A stretch of 64,000 bases of DNA from Rhodovulum tesquicola (GCF_024128855.1 NZ_JAMYDV010000011.1:1-64000); one strand, 5' to 3'; counted from the first letter of the stretch, positions 1-8,646 are shown. Notes: generated by a model not told the origin, from the letters alone. A program made the numbers and translations.

Positions 1-132
1 CTCTACAACGGCCAGCTCCCGCAATCAGTGCTCAAGGGCCGAACGCCCATCGACGCTCTGAAGGACTGGCAGCGGCAAAGGCCGGACATCTTCAAGAAAC
101 GACCGTATAATCACGCGGGATGTGACATCTAA
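1..132 (+). mobile_element. IS481-family transposase, C-terminal end (partial)
   Basis: Frame 1 is open from the window edge to a TAA stop and encodes 43 residues. They read like the end of an IS481/rve-type transposase: a YN-x-x-LPQS segment, then TPIDALKDW, then a basic RPYN tail ending GCDI. The catalytic DDE core would lie outside the window, so whether the element is intact is unknown. It overlaps by four bases the stop of an AT-rich gene on the other strand, which suggests a small mobile region next to lepA. No terminal inverted repeat was identified. Confidence 0.75.
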
Positions 133-701
133 CTCTTTCCTGTGCCAGTACGTCGCTTTCTCGTAGTTGGCATCGATTTTTTTACCCTTCGCTCAGACCA
201 AGCCGCATCTTCAATCCGTGCGATTTCGAGATCAAGCCAACTAACGCATTCACTTATCGCATTTGAGGCGAGGCACATCTGCCCAAAAAAAATAATTTTC
301 ACAGGAAACTCCAACGCCTCTCCGTCCTCCTTCACTTCACAGACAATACTACTGCGCCCATTCTTCAGTAGTGAGTTTCTTTCGTCTTCAATAAAGCCAA
401 AGTAGTCATTGCCGCATTTTTTTGGCGATTTCCAAAATACATAGCGCTTCTCGACAGATGCCCGGAGAAATGCATTGCGCGCCCCATCAGATTTCTGTAG
501 GACATGGGCAACACTCCTAAGTTGAACAACGCACGCCTTCCAGGCAGACTCAAACTCAAACCTCGATTGGGCACCCATCAAAATACGATTAAAGTATCTC
601 ACCCGGGCAAGTTCCCGCCGCGCTGAGAAAGCATAGCAATGCCCAAGTCGGGACTTTTCCTTATTTATTCGCCTATCTTGCACTTTATTTTTCTTAGCCA
701 T
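129..701 (-). CDS. AT-rich orphan protein, function unknown
   Basis: A 190-residue, very basic protein (MAKKNKVQDRR at the start, RTGTGKS at the end) that I do not recognise. It has no signal peptide or membrane segment and several Cys and Trp residues scattered through the middle. The DNA is much richer in A and T than the rest of the window, so a long open frame is unlikely to be chance here, and foreign origin is likely. It converges on and slightly overlaps the IS481 transposase end. No strong Shine-Dalgarno sequence precedes the ATG. It may be cargo of, or hitchhiker with, the mobile element. Confidence 0.55.
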   Translation of the reverse strand: MAKKNKVQDRRINKEKSRLGHCYAFSARRELARVRYFNRILMGAQSRFEFESAWKACVVQLRSVAHVLQKSDGARNAFLRASVEKRYVFWKSPKKCGNDYFGFIEDERNSLLKNGRSSIVCEVKEDGEALEFPVKIIFFGQMCLASNAISECVSWLDLEIARIEDAAWSERRVKKSMPTTRKRRTGTGKS

Positions 702-861
702 TTCGACAAATTCACTTAAATTTCATTATCGGCCAACCCATAATATCACAAAATACATCTACGAACACCAGCGCTGCATCAGTCCGTGGCAGCGTCCCCG
801 GACGTTTGGCTCGAAAATCGGTCCATTGGAGCAATTTCCTGGCCAAGGCCGGGGTCGCCCA

Positions 862-2664
862 TCACCCATCCATCTTCAACGCATTGATGAACGCCTGCTG
901 CGGGATCTCGACCTTGCCGAACTGGCGCATCTTCTTCTTGCCCGCCTTCTGCTTGTCCAGCAACTTCCGCTTGCGCGTCGCATCGCCGCCATAGCACTTG
1001 GCGGTCACGTCCTTGCGCAGCGCCGCGATGGTCTCGCGGGCGATGACGCGGCCACCGATGGCGGCCTGGACGGGGATCTTGAACATGTGGCGCGGGATCA
1101 GTTCCTTGAGCTTCTCGCACATCACGCGGCCGCGGGTTTCGGCGCGGTCGCGATGGACCATGACCGAAAGCGCGTCGACGGGTTCGTCATTGACCAGGAT
1201 CTGCATCTTGACCAGGTAATCCTGCCGATAGCCCGACATCTGGTAATCGAAGCTGGCATAGCCCTTGGTCACCGATTTCAGGCGGTCGTAGAAATCGAAC
1301 ACCACCTCGTTCAGCGGCAGGTCATAGACCACCATGGCGCGCTGGCCGGCATAGGTCAGGTCGAGCTGTTCGCCGCGCCGGTCCTGGCAGAGTTTCAGCA
1401 CGTCGCCCAGATATTCGTCGGGCACCATGATCGTGGCCTTGATGCGCGGCTCCTCGATATGGTCGACCAGGGTCAGGTCGGGCATGTCGGCGGGGTTGTG
1501 CAATTCCCGCATCGTGCCGTCGCGCAGGTAGATGTGGTAGATCACGCTGGGCGCGGTGGTGATCAGGTCGATGCCGTATTCGCGTTCCAGCCGGTCGCGC
1601 ACCACTTCGAGATGCAGCAGCCCCAGGAACCCGCAGCGGAAGCCGAAGCCCAGCGCGGCCGAGGTTTCCATCTCGTAGGTGAAGGAGGCGTCGTTCAGCG
1701 CGAGTTTCTCGATCGCGTCGCGCAGGTCCTCGAACTCGTTCGCATCGACCGGGAAGAGGCCGCAGAACACCACCGGGATCGAGGGCTTGAAGCCCGGCAG
1801 CGGCGTCTTGATGCCCTTCTTCTCGGTGGTGATGGTGTCGCCGACGCGGGTGTCGCGGACCTGCTTGATCGAGGCGGTCAGAAATCCGATCTCGCCCGGG
1901 CCGAGTTCCGCGATGTCCTGCATGGCGGGGCGGAAGACGCCGATGCGGTCGACCTGATAGGCGCCGCCGGTCTTCATCATCCTGATGCGGTCGCCCTTTT
2001 TCAGCACGCCGTCGATGATGCGCACCAGCACGACGACGCCGAGATAGGCGTCGTAATAGCTGTCGACCAGCAGGGCCTTGAGGGGTTTGGCGGGATCGCC
2101 CTCATGCGGGGGGGGCAGTCGGGTGACGATGGCTTCCAGCACGTCGGGGATGCCGAGGCCGGTCTTGGCGCTGATCTGGATGGCGTTGCTGGCGTCGATG
2201 CCGATCACGTCCTCGATCTGGGCGGCGATGCGCTCGGGCTCGGCGGCGGGCAGGTCGATCTTGTTCAGGACGGGGACGATCTCGTGATCGGCGTCAAGCG
2301 CGGTGTAGACATTGGCCAGCGTCTGCGCCTCGACCCCTTGCGTGGCATCGACGACCAGCAAGGATCCCTCGACCGCGCGCATCGAGCGGGAGACCTCATA
2401 GGCGAAGTCGACATGGCCGGGCGTGTCTATCAGGTTGAGAACATAGGTCTTTCCGTCCTTCGCGGGGTATTCGATGCGGACGGTGTTCGCCTTGATCGTG
2501 ATGCCGCGCTCGCGCTCGATATCCATCGAGTCGAGCAACTGCTCCTTCATGTCGCGCTCGGCGACGGTGCCGGTCAGCTGGATCAGCCGGTCGGCGAGGG
2601 TGGATTTGCCGTGGTCGATATGGGCCACGATGGAGAAGTTGCGGATTTGTGCGAGATCGGTCAT
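862..2664 (-). CDS. lepA: Elongation factor 4 (LepA), ribosome-binding GTPase
   Basis: A 600-residue translational GTPase of the usual LepA length. The G1 loop AHIDHGKST lies at residues 14-22, followed by DTPGHVDF and NKID motifs. The EF-G-like domains and the LepA-specific C-terminal domain ([17 protein letters not shown] region) follow. EF4 binds ribosomes and acts during initiation and elongation, especially under ionic or cold stress; this role is known for the family and not visible here. It is apparently monocistronic. An 11-bp-period repeat lies about 115-155 bases upstream of the start. Confidence 0.97.
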   Translation of the reverse strand: MTDLAQIRNFSIVAHIDHGKSTLADRLIQLTGTVAERDMKEQLLDSMDIERERGITIKANTVRIEYPAKDGKTYVLNLIDTPGHVDFAYEVSRSMRAVEGSLLVVDATQGVEAQTLANVYTALDADHEIVPVLNKIDLPAAEPERIAAQIEDVIGIDASNAIQISAKTGLGIPDVLEAIVTRLPPPHEGDPAKPLKALLVDSYYDAYLGVVVLVRIIDGVLKKGDRIRMMKTGGAYQVDRIGVFRPAMQDIAELGPGEIGFLTASIKQVRDTRVGDTITTEKKGIKTPLPGFKPSIPVVFCGLFPVDANEFEDLRDAIEKLALNDASFTYEMETSAALGFGFRCGFLGLLHLEVVRDRLEREYGIDLITTAPSVIYHIYLRDGTMRELHNPADMPDLTLVDHIEEPRIKATIMVPDEYLGDVLKLCQDRRGEQLDLTYAGQRAMVVYDLPLNEVVFDFYDRLKSVTKGYASFDYQMSGYRQDYLVKMQILVNDEPVDALSVMVHRDRAETRGRVMCEKLKELIPRHMFKIPVQAAIGGRVIARETIAALRKDVTAKCYGGDATRKRKLLDKQKAGKKKMRQFGKVEIPQQAFINALKMDG

Positions 2665-3119
2665 GGCCGGGATATGCGGCGCTTTCGTGGGCCGGTCAAG
2701 CGGCGGCGCGTGGCGGGGGGCGGATTCCGTGCCGCAGGACGAATCGCGGGGAACGGCCTTGTTTTTCAGGGCCGCGGCGATCGGACCCGCTTCGGGTTTT
2801 CATCGGGTTTTCATCGGACCCGGGCGCGGGGCGGGATGGCGCGGCGTGGCGCTGTCGGCGGGGCCGCGCGCGGGGCGCGAATTGTGCCTTTCCGGTCACA
2901 GACGGACAGCAAGTGCCTTTTCCGGACAGGCGGCAGATCCCTGCATTGTTGATTGACGGCGTTCAAATCATTGGAATTCATAATGATTAACAACCAGAAA
3001 TACCGAAAAAGACAGGTTGAGTCGCCTCATGCGCGATCATATAGGCGGAAATCGGCTCATCCACGGGCGGCCGCAATTGCCGGGCCGCCACGCACCATAA
3101 ACGGAACGAGGGGTAGGGC
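2665..3119. other. Intergenic region between lepA and the 3120 gene
   Basis: These 455 bases hold no gene I can support. They contain the four-copy 11-bp repeat at 2778-2818 and, around 2940-3030, an unusually AT-rich stretch that is probably the promoter region of the divergent gene at 3120. A near-consensus FNR-like sequence (TTGACGGCGTTCAA, one mismatch) lies at 2953-2966. Confidence 0.5.
2778..2818 (-). repeat. 11-bp-period direct repeat upstream of lepA
   Basis: Read on the minus strand (sense for lepA), units start every 11 bases: TCCGATGAAAA, CCCGATGAAAA, CCCGAAGCGGG, then TCCGATCG. The first two are near identical and the later ones degenerate. The same core unit in the same orientation occurs upstream of lpd at 36489-36529. 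Eleven bases is close to one helical turn, so a protein could contact all copies on one DNA face. Confidence 0.55.
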
Positions 3120-3710
3120 ATGTCTGTACAGAACGCCGGTCCGGTCGACCGGGCACGACCCTTGCCGGGCGCCGCGTTGCCCAGCGAGCAGAGCCGGGGC
3201 CTTCAGGCCCTGATCCTCGATTACGAGTATTTCGAACAGCTCTGCGCCGAGGCGCTGGACGAACAGGCCGCGCTGGGCCGAAAGATCGCGCGCCGCAGCG
3301 CCGCCGCCCCGGCCCTGCGGGATGCCCCCGGCCGGTCCGCTGGCGTCGCGGAGGCCGCCCCGTCCGGCGCGGCGCCGCTGTCCCCGGCGCGGATCGTCCG
3401 CCGCGGCACACTGGCCCGCAGCGTCATCGGACCCGACCTGCCGCTGCGCGGCAAGAACGTCGTGCTGAACGGATCGGACGCCGATCTGCAGGAACTGGAC
3501 GCGATCGAAAGCCGGATCATGCTGCTGAAATACCAGATGCAGGATCTGGAGCGCACGATCCTGGAAACCCGGCCGATCCATGCGCGGGACGCGTCGACCA
3601 AGCTGAAATTCATGGTGGCCCTGCTGATGAGCGCGCCGCATTTCGAGAAGGATTATTTCGCCTATCTCGTCGAGGAATGCGCGCAGGTGGTCGGCGCCCA
3701 GCCGACCTGA
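3120..3710 (+). CDS. Hypothetical protein with coiled-coil-like C-terminal half
   Basis: A 196-residue protein I cannot place in a named family. The N-terminal two thirds are Ala/Pro/Arg rich and probably poorly ordered. Residues from about 115 on form a charged helical segment (DLQELDAIESRIMLLKYQMQ) that looks like a short coiled coil and ends in an acidic, Phe/Tyr-rich stretch. There is no signal peptide, so it is probably cytoplasmic. GAACGAGGGG just before the ATG is a plausible ribosome binding site. It is divergent from lepA. Confidence 0.6.
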   Translation: MSVQNAGPVDRARPLPGAALPSEQSRGLQALILDYEYFEQLCAEALDEQAALGRKIARRSAAAPALRDAPGRSAGVAEAAPSGAAPLSPARIVRRGTLARSVIGPDLPLRGKNVVLNGSDADLQELDAIESRIMLLKYQMQDLERTILETRPIHARDASTKLKFMVALLMSAPHFEKDYFAYLVEECAQVVGAQPT

Positions 3711-3734
3711 GGGCGCGCGCCCGCGCGGTCGCGA

Positions 3735-3748
3735 TTGACCTTGGTCAA
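3735..3748. promoter_or_regulatory. FNR/FnrL-type box upstream of the 3834 gene
   Basis: TTGACCTTGGTCAA is a perfect inverted repeat and fits the TTGAY-N4-RTCAA pattern bound by FNR-family regulators. Its centre is about 92 bases before the ATG at 3834. Similar boxes occur at 5279, 6111 and 41111. Confidence 0.6.
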
Positions 3749-3833
3749 TGCCGCGATGCCGGATTCTGGCACCATCCACGGGGGTGCGCCTGCGCCCCCG
3801 GGGAATGCCGGTCGATCCGCAGAGGGGTGCAAG

Positions 3834-4337
3834 ATGTCTTTCCGCCTGAGCGTCGCAATCGTGGCCACCTGTCTTGCGGCCACGCCCGCCGCGGCGCAAT
3901 TCGCCGAACAGGTCCTGCTGCGCCAGGGCGCGTGGCATGTGTCCCATGTGCGCAACACCCATACCGGCGAGGATTGGTGCGAGGCGGCGACGGTGAACCG
4001 CGACGGCACCTCCTTCGACATCACGCTGTTCTCGGACGGGGCGGCGGCGATGTATATCATGGACGAGGCGTGGGATTTCGGCGGGCATACCTATTTCCCG
4101 ATCTTCGTCGATATCGACCGCTCGCGCTGGACGGTCGAGGCGACCGCGGGCGGAACCGCGATCTCGTTCTTCTTCGGCGAGGATGTCGCGACGCGGCGTT
4201 TCCTGCGCGAATTGCAGGCGGGCAACGCGGTCGCGGTCCATGAACAGGGCCTGTCGCGGCCCTTTGCGCGGTTCTCGCTCAGCGGGTCGCGGGTGGCCAT
4301 CGACGCGGTGTTCGAGTGCTGGAGCATGATCCAGTAG
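3834..4337 (+). CDS. Exported protein of unknown function
   Basis: A 167-residue protein with a clear Sec signal peptide (basic start, hydrophobic stretch to about residue 17, then ATPAAAQF with cleavage after AAA). The ATG at 3834 is preferred over upstream in-frame starts because it begins the signal peptide and follows AGAGGGG. The mature part is beta-rich, with two Cys residues (one in EDWCEAA, one in FECWSM near the end) that could pair in the periplasm. No family recognised. An FNR-type box upstream suggests expression at low oxygen. The DUF218 gene starts at or just after its end. Confidence 0.7.
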   Translation: MSFRLSVAIVATCLAATPAAAQFAEQVLLRQGAWHVSHVRNTHTGEDWCEAATVNRDGTSFDITLFSDGAAAMYIMDEAWDFGGHTYFPIFVDIDRSRWTVEATAGGTAISFFFGEDVATRRFLRELQAGNAVAVHEQGLSRPFARFSLSGSRVAIDAVFECWSMIQ

Positions 4338-4846
4338 GCAGGCCAGTTGACCCGGCCGCGGGGCCGCGCCACGCTTGGCCTGTGCGACATGCGATCCTGA
4401 TCCTGGGCGCGGCGATGCGGCCCGACGGCACGCCCGGCGCGGCGCTGGTGCGGCGGGCCCGGCATGGCGCGGCGCTGTGGCGCGCGGCGCCCGGGGCGGT
4501 GGTGCTGGCCAGCGGCGCGCATGGCGAGGCCGAGGCGATCGGGGCGATCTGCCGGGCCGAGGGCGTGCCCGAAGACCGCCTGCTGCTGGAATGCGCGGCG
4601 CGCAACACTGCGCAGAACATCGCGCTTTCGGCCCCGATCCTGGCCGCACATGGCATCGCGCAGGTGACGCTGGTGACGGATTACTACCACCTGCCGCGGG
4701 CGCGGCTGCTGGCGGCGCGCGCGGGGCTGCGGGTGGCCGGGGCCGCGCCGCGCCACGGGATCGGGCGGCCGCATCGCCATGCCTGGCTGGTGCTGCGCGA
4801 GGCGGCGGCGCTGGTCGCGGCGCTCAGCGCCAGACATCGACCGTGA
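4316..4846 (+). CDS. YdcF/ElyC-like DUF218 protein
   Basis: Up to 176 residues and a match to the DUF218 (YdcF/SanA/ElyC) fold: HAILILGAAMRPDGTPG near the start, VVLASGAHGEAEAI, the RNTAQNI segment, and VTDYYHLPRA, which carries the conserved polar residues. Members are linked to envelope maintenance, but their chemistry is unsettled. The first start (GTG at 4316) overlaps the preceding gene by 22 bases. A second GTG at 4382, directly before RHAILILG, would give a more typical N-terminus. Neither has a good ribosome binding site. The 3' end overlaps the opposite-strand gene at 4824. Confidence 0.75.
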   Translation: MLEHDPVGRPVDPAAGPRHAWPVRHAILILGAAMRPDGTPGAALVRRARHGAALWRAAPGAVVLASGAHGEAEAIGAICRAEGVPEDRLLLECAARNTAQNIALSAPILAAHGIAQVTLVTDYYHLPRARLLAARAGLRVAGAAPRHGIGRPHRHAWLVLREAAALVAALSARHRP

Positions 4847-5216
4847 CGTAATCGCCACGGCCGCCCTGCCCCCAGATCCGCACCACGACCGTCGCTCCGC
4901 CCGCGACGATGCTGCGCGCGGCGACCGGGTCGATCCGGCCGCCCATCAGCATGCGTTCCATCGCCGCGCGGTTGTTCGCGTCGGCGAAGAACGGATCGCC
5001 CTCGTCGCCCGGGTCGCGCTGCCCGAAGCGGTGGAAATTGGCACGGTCCTGGCGCAGGATCTGCCAGGGCTCGCGCAGCCGCTCGCCGCGCGAATTGTAG
5101 AGATCCTGCGGGCCGATGACGGCCACATATTCCCCGACAAGCTGCTGCGCCGGGGCCGCGACGGGGGCAAGCGCAAGCGCGGCGGCAAGCAGGGCGGAAC
5201 GGGCAAGCGACGGCAT
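4824..5216 (-). CDS. Small secreted protein, unknown function
   Basis: A 130-residue product with a signal peptide (MPSLARSALLAAALALAPVAAPAQQ, cleavage likely after APA). The mature part has a YVAVIGPQDLYNSRGERL segment and ends GDYVTVDVW. I chose the ATG at 5216 because it starts the signal peptide and follows GGAGGTGCC; an upstream in-frame start would add 21 residues of no apparent use. It overlaps the DUF218 gene tail-to-tail by 23 bases. An FNR-type box is centred about 70 bases upstream. Confidence 0.7.
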   Translation of the reverse strand: MPSLARSALLAAALALAPVAAPAQQLVGEYVAVIGPQDLYNSRGERLREPWQILRQDRANFHRFGQRDPGDEGDPFFADANNRAAMERMLMGGRIDPVAARSIVAGGATVVVRIWGQGGRGDYVTVDVWR

Positions 5217-5278
5217 CGGCGGCACCTCCGGGTCTGGCGCGATCCGGTCCTGTGTGGTCCGGCACGGACGAACCTGCA

Positions 5279-5292
5279 TTGACGCCGGTCAA
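5279..5292. promoter_or_regulatory. FNR/FnrL-type box upstream of the 5216 gene
   Basis: TTGACGCCGGTCAA fits TTGAY-N4-RTCAA with perfect outer symmetry. It lies between the ABM gene stop (5300) and the minus-strand start at 5216, a normal promoter position for the latter. Confidence 0.55.
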
Positions 5293-5299
5293 GGCCGGG

Positions 5300-5620
5300 T
5301 CAGTTGAAACTGTCGAAGACCTCGTACATCACCGGCTCGAAATTCTTGCACAGTTCGGCAAAGCGGCGGTTGCGCGCGCGCATCTCGTCCGAGCGCAGCA
5401 TCGCCTGGAAATCGTCGCGCCGCTGCCATTGCGAATAATTGGCGATCCGGGTCTGGGCGTCGTTGACATGCAGCCCCGCGCCGATGAAGCCGGGCTGGCG
5501 CGAGATGAAGTTGCGATAGGCGTCCTGCAATTCGTCCAGCAGGTCCTGGCAGGTGCCGGGGGTCACCTCGAAGGTGGTGATGACCGTCTGCAACTCGGCG
5601 CTGCGCGATATGGTGGGCAT
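5300..5620 (-). CDS. Antibiotic biosynthesis monooxygenase (ABM) family protein
   Basis: 106 residues, typical of a single dimeric alpha-beta ABM domain: an initial strand (AELQTVITTFEV), a helix ending in DAYRNF, then FIGAGLHVNDAQTRIANYSQW, a classic ABM pattern. The family covers quinol monooxygenases, haem-degrading enzymes and many uncharacterised members, so the substrate is not inferable. A GAGGTTCCC sequence precedes the start. It sits between the UspA gene and the small secreted gene, all on the minus strand, and could be co-transcribed with uspA (27-base gap). Confidence 0.8.
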   Translation of the reverse strand: MPTISRSAELQTVITTFEVTPGTCQDLLDELQDAYRNFISRQPGFIGAGLHVNDAQTRIANYSQWQRRDDFQAMLRSDEMRARNRRFAELCKNFEPVMYEVFDSFN

Positions 5621-5647
5621 GGGAACCTCCGCTTGGGTCTCGTGGAA

Positions 5648-6055
5648 CTAACGCAGCACATGCACCGAGCAGGGCGCGTGGCGCACCACCCGGGCGGCGG
5701 TCGAGCCGAGGAAGTAATCCTTCAGCCCCGGCCGGTGCGACTGCATCACGATGCAGTCGATGTCATGCGTCTCGGCATAATCGACGATGGTGATCCCGGC
5801 ATGTCCGGTGACCACGCGGATCTCGACATCGGGGGCGTCCTGAAGGTCGCCGGCCAGATCGGCGCGGATCGCCTCGCGGGTCTGCGCCTCCTGATCTGCG
5901 GCGAGATATTGCGCCACATAGGGCGGGATCGCCTCGGCCACGGTCAGCACGGTGATGCTGCCGCCCTCGGCGCGCAGCTTGCGGGCCAGCGCGATCACGT
6001 CGTCGAGCTGGGGCCCGTGATCGACGGCGACGGGAACGAGAATGTTGTTGTACAT
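5648..6055 (-). CDS. Universal stress protein (UspA family)
   Basis: A 135-residue single Usp domain: MYNNILVPVAVDHGPQ at the start, ITVLTVAEAIPPYV after the first helix, DIDCIVMQSHRPGLKDYFLGSTAARVVRHA and a final strand ending VLR. The ATP-binding glycine motif is only partly kept. Start chosen at 6055 because it begins the Usp fold; the upstream in-frame start adds eight residues without a family match. A well-placed FNR-type box (centre 62 bases upstream) suggests induction at low oxygen, as known for several usp genes. Confidence 0.9.
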   Translation of the reverse strand: MYNNILVPVAVDHGPQLDDVIALARKLRAEGGSITVLTVAEAIPPYVAQYLAADQEAQTREAIRADLAGDLQDAPDVEIRVVTGHAGITIVDYAETHDIDCIVMQSHRPGLKDYFLGSTAARVVRHAPCSVHVLR

Positions 6056-6110
6056 GGGGTCTGCCCTCCCTCGCTCCATCTAGAATGGCAAAGCCGGGAA
6101 GATGCAACCT

Positions 6111-6124
6111 TGACCCAGGTCATG
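6111..6124. promoter_or_regulatory. FNR/FnrL-type box upstream of the uspA-like gene
   Basis: TTGACCCAGGTCAT matches TTGAY-N4-RTCAA except for the last base. Its centre is 62.5 bases before the Usp start codon, the same distance as the box at 41111 from its cytochrome c gene. It overlaps the end of the upstream ParA gene. Confidence 0.6.
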
Positions 6125-6755
6125 CCCGCGCGAAGGCCAGCACCTCGTCGGCGAGCGCGGCGATCTCGGCGGCGGCCGGGCCGCGCCGCGCGGCCTCCTG
6201 TACGCCCTGGCCATGGCCCAGCGTCTCGGCATAGGCGACGCGGTTGGCCAGCCGGGCAACCGCCAGCGTGGCGGCAAGACCGGCGGCGGTCTCGGCCACC
6301 TCGGCGGCCAGCCTTGTGCCCGCCTTGATCCGGTTCAGCACCACCAGCGCCATCTTGTCCTCGCGCCGGGCCAGATCCAGAACGCCCTCGGTCGCCCAGA
6401 GGTCCACATGGCTGACCGCCACGGGCACCAGCACCAGATCGGCAGCGCGCAGGGCGGGGCGCAGGTCGCTGTCGGCCTTGGGCGGTGTGTCGATCAGCAC
6501 GACGTCATGGGCACGGGCGAGTTTCGCGCATTCATATTCCACGCCCCAGGCCGAGGCGGTGGAAAACTCCATGTCCGGCGTCTCGCGCCCCTCGAGGCGG
6601 GCCATGAACCAGCGGCCGAGGCTGCCCTGCGGATCGGTGTCGATCAGCGCGACGCCCAGCCCCTGGCGCGCGAATTCCACGGCCAGATTGGCCGCGAGCG
6701 TCGTCTTCCCCGAGCCGCCCTTCTGCTGCGCGATGGTGATGATCGTGCCGGTCAT
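6120..6755 (-). CDS. ParA/MinD-type ATPase, stand-alone
   Basis: A 211-residue ParA-family ATPase. The deviant Walker A motif KGGSGKTT is at residues 12-19, with the signature lysine (K12), followed by LIDTDPQGSL and VLIDTPPKADSD. Start at 6755 chosen because it begins the ATPase fold. No ParB gene or obvious centromere site lies beside it, so it is more likely an orphan ParA that positions some cellular cargo than a chromosome partition ATPase. The cargo cannot be told from sequence. It is divergent from the gene at 6954. Confidence 0.88.
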   Translation of the reverse strand: MTGTIITIAQQKGGSGKTTLAANLAVEFARQGLGVALIDTDPQGSLGRWFMARLEGRETPDMEFSTASAWGVEYECAKLARAHDVVLIDTPPKADSDLRPALRAADLVLVPVAVSHVDLWATEGVLDLARREDKMALVVLNRIKAGTRLAAEVAETAAGLAATLAVARLANRVAYAETLGHGQGVQEAARRGPAAAEIAALADEVLAFARA

Positions 6756-6953
6756 GCCCGCTGCACCCCTCTGCGGCCCGAGTTTTCCGCCGCGCCGCAG
6801 CATAGGGCGCGCCGTCGACCTTGCCCAGCCCCAAATCGGCCCCCGCCCCTGTGGCCGCGGCACCGCGCGCGCGGGCGAAATGCCGCCGGAGGCTATCCCG
6901 CAACGAAAGGTGGATTATTCTGCCCGAAGGCTCGCCTCACGAGGGAATGCGCG

Positions 6954-7664
6954 ATGCGATGGACCGCCCTGCTGGCGCTGACATTCTGGCCGCTCGCCGC
7001 GCCCCTGGCGCAGGCGGGGGCCTGGCTGCGCGAGGATGGCGCGGGGATGCTGGCCTTTTCGCAGGAAATCGCCGGGTCGGGCGCGAATTACAGCTCGGTC
7101 TATGCCGAATACGGGCTGAATGCGCGGATGACGCTGGGCCTGGACGCGGGCAAGGGCGAGGCGGCCGAGGACTGGATAGCGGTGGTCTTCCTGCGCATGG
7201 GGCGCGAATTCGACTGGCTGCCGGGCCGCGTCGCCACCGAGTTGGGCCTTGGCGCGGCGGGCGCGGCGGAGGGCGGCGCCGAGGGCGTCCTGCAATCGGG
7301 GCTGAGCTGGGGCAACAGTTTCCAGACCGGGCTGGGCTGGGCCTGGGTCAATCTGGACGCGAAGGGCATCTTTCACCTGGCCGCCGCCTCCGAGACCGCG
7401 CCGCCCGCGGTCGCGGGCCTGCCCGTGACGCTGACCGAGGGCTACAAGCTGGACCTGACGCTGGGACTGAACCTGTCCGAGCGGATGCAGGTCAGCCTCG
7501 AGATGCGCTTCGAGGATCCGGCCGAGGGCGCGGACAGCCTGCGCCTTGTCCCCGCCATCGCCCGGCGCGTGGGCAGGCGCGGCTGGATCAGCCTGGGCGC
7601 CATCGTCGGGCTGGACGGCACCAGCGCGTCGGGCCTGGTGCTGGGCAGCCGGGTCGAGTTCTGA
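6954..7664 (+). CDS. Exported beta-rich protein, possible outer-membrane barrel
   Basis: 236 residues with a signal peptide (MRWTALLALTFWPLAAPLAQAGA). The rest alternates polar and hydrophobic residues in short strands (ELGLGAAGAAEGG, SGLSWGNSFQTGLGWAW, LDLTLGLNLSERMQVSLEMRF) and ends in RVEF, with a terminal Phe as in outer-membrane barrel proteins. GAGGGA seven bases before the ATG fixes the start. No named family recognised. It is divergent from the ParA-like gene. Confidence 0.7.
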   Translation: MRWTALLALTFWPLAAPLAQAGAWLREDGAGMLAFSQEIAGSGANYSSVYAEYGLNARMTLGLDAGKGEAAEDWIAVVFLRMGREFDWLPGRVATELGLGAAGAAEGGAEGVLQSGLSWGNSFQTGLGWAWVNLDAKGIFHLAAASETAPPAVAGLPVTLTEGYKLDLTLGLNLSERMQVSLEMRFEDPAEGADSLRLVPAIARRVGRRGWISLGAIVGLDGTSASGLVLGSRVEF

Positions 7665-7878
7665 GCGTTCCCCGATTCGAGCCCGCGCCCCGGTTTGCGC
7701 GGCACCGTTCCCCCGCGGCGAACAATCCCCGCCCCGCCCCCCCGCATTGCCCGGATGCACCGGCACAATGAATCGCGAAACTTTGACAGGTCGGGCGGGA
7801 TCGCGGCAGGTTCGTCCTGTCTTTCTGCATCCGGGTGGGGGCCCTTGCAGATGTGACCGGACCGGAAGGACTGATCGC

Positions 7879-8646
7879 ATGGGAACCCACGACCGCCTTG
7901 TGCCCCCGGGCCTGTGGCAGATCCGTCCGTTGCATGCGGGGCCGGGCGATGAGCCCATGCCCAGGCGCCGCTACGAGGTGAGCGGGCTTTGCCCCGACGG
8001 CTACCCGCAGCACTTTGTCCGCGCCCTGCCCGCCGAGCCCCATATCGACGAGGCCTTCTGCGCCTTTGCCCATGGCACGCTGATCGCCACGCCCGGCGGG
8101 CCGGTCGCGGTCGAGGATCTGCATCCCGGCGTGATGCTGAGCACGGCCGATGCCGGGGCGCGGCGGCTGATCTGGGTGGGATCCACCGTGCTGATGCCGA
8201 TGACGGATGCCCTGCGCCCGGTGCCGCCGATGCTGACCCGGCTGACGGCGGACAGCCTGGGCCTGGGTCGGCCGATGCCCGACCTGATCTTGGGGCCGCG
8301 CGCGCGGATGCTGTTCCGCCATCCCGGCTGCCACGACATCCTGGGCACCGGCGCGGCATTCGGGCCGGCCTCGGCCCTTGTCGATGGCATGGCGCTGATC
8401 GGCCTGCGGGTGACGCGCCCGACCCGGGTGTTCCACCTGGCGCTGGAGGCGCAGCACATCCTGCTGGCCAATGGCGTCGAGGTCGAGAGCTACCACCCCG
8501 GCGAGAATGCCGCCGACCTGATGGACCCGGCCGCGCGGCTGCGATTCCTGGCGCTGTTCCCGCATCTGTGCGGGTTCGAGGGGTTCGGGCCGATGTCCCT
8601 GCCCCGGCTGACCGCCTTCGAGATGGAGCGGATGCGCGCCGCCTGA
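7879..8646 (+). CDS. Hint-domain protein
   Basis: 255 residues. From about residue 60 it reads as a Hint (hedgehog/intein) fold of the type common in Rhodobacterales: FAHGTLIATPGGPVAVEDLHPG, then LILGPRARMLFR, then FHLALEAQHILLANGVEVESY, which contains the late H-x-L-L-N-type block. In the usual CFxxGT start the catalytic Cys is replaced by Ala (A62), though C61 stands next to it. Self-processing is therefore uncertain. GGAAGGA precedes the ATG. No signal peptide; many relatives are tied to surface or type I-secreted proteins. Confidence 0.82.
   Translation: MGTHDRLVPPGLWQIRPLHAGPGDEPMPRRRYEVSGLCPDGYPQHFVRALPAEPHIDEAFCAFAHGTLIATPGGPVAVEDLHPGVMLSTADAGARRLIWVGSTVLMPMTDALRPVPPMLTRLTADSLGLGRPMPDLILGPRARMLFRHPGCHDILGTGAAFGPASALVDGMALIGLRVTRPTRVFHLALEAQHILLANGVEVESYHPGENAADLMDPAARLRFLALFPHLCGFEGFGPMSLPRLTAFEMERMRAA

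Noticed and set aside
826-2952. 708-residue plus-strand frame opposite lepA
   Set aside because: Low-complexity composition typical of antisense frames in high-GC DNA; lepA on the other strand explains the region.
2953-2966. FNR box upstream of the 3120 gene
   Set aside because: One mismatch in the second half-site and more than 150 bases from the start codon; too weak to list as a site by itself.
6120-6755. Chromosome or plasmid partition locus at the ParA-like gene
   Set aside because: No parB gene and no cluster of centromere-like repeats beside it; treated as an orphan ParA-type ATPase.
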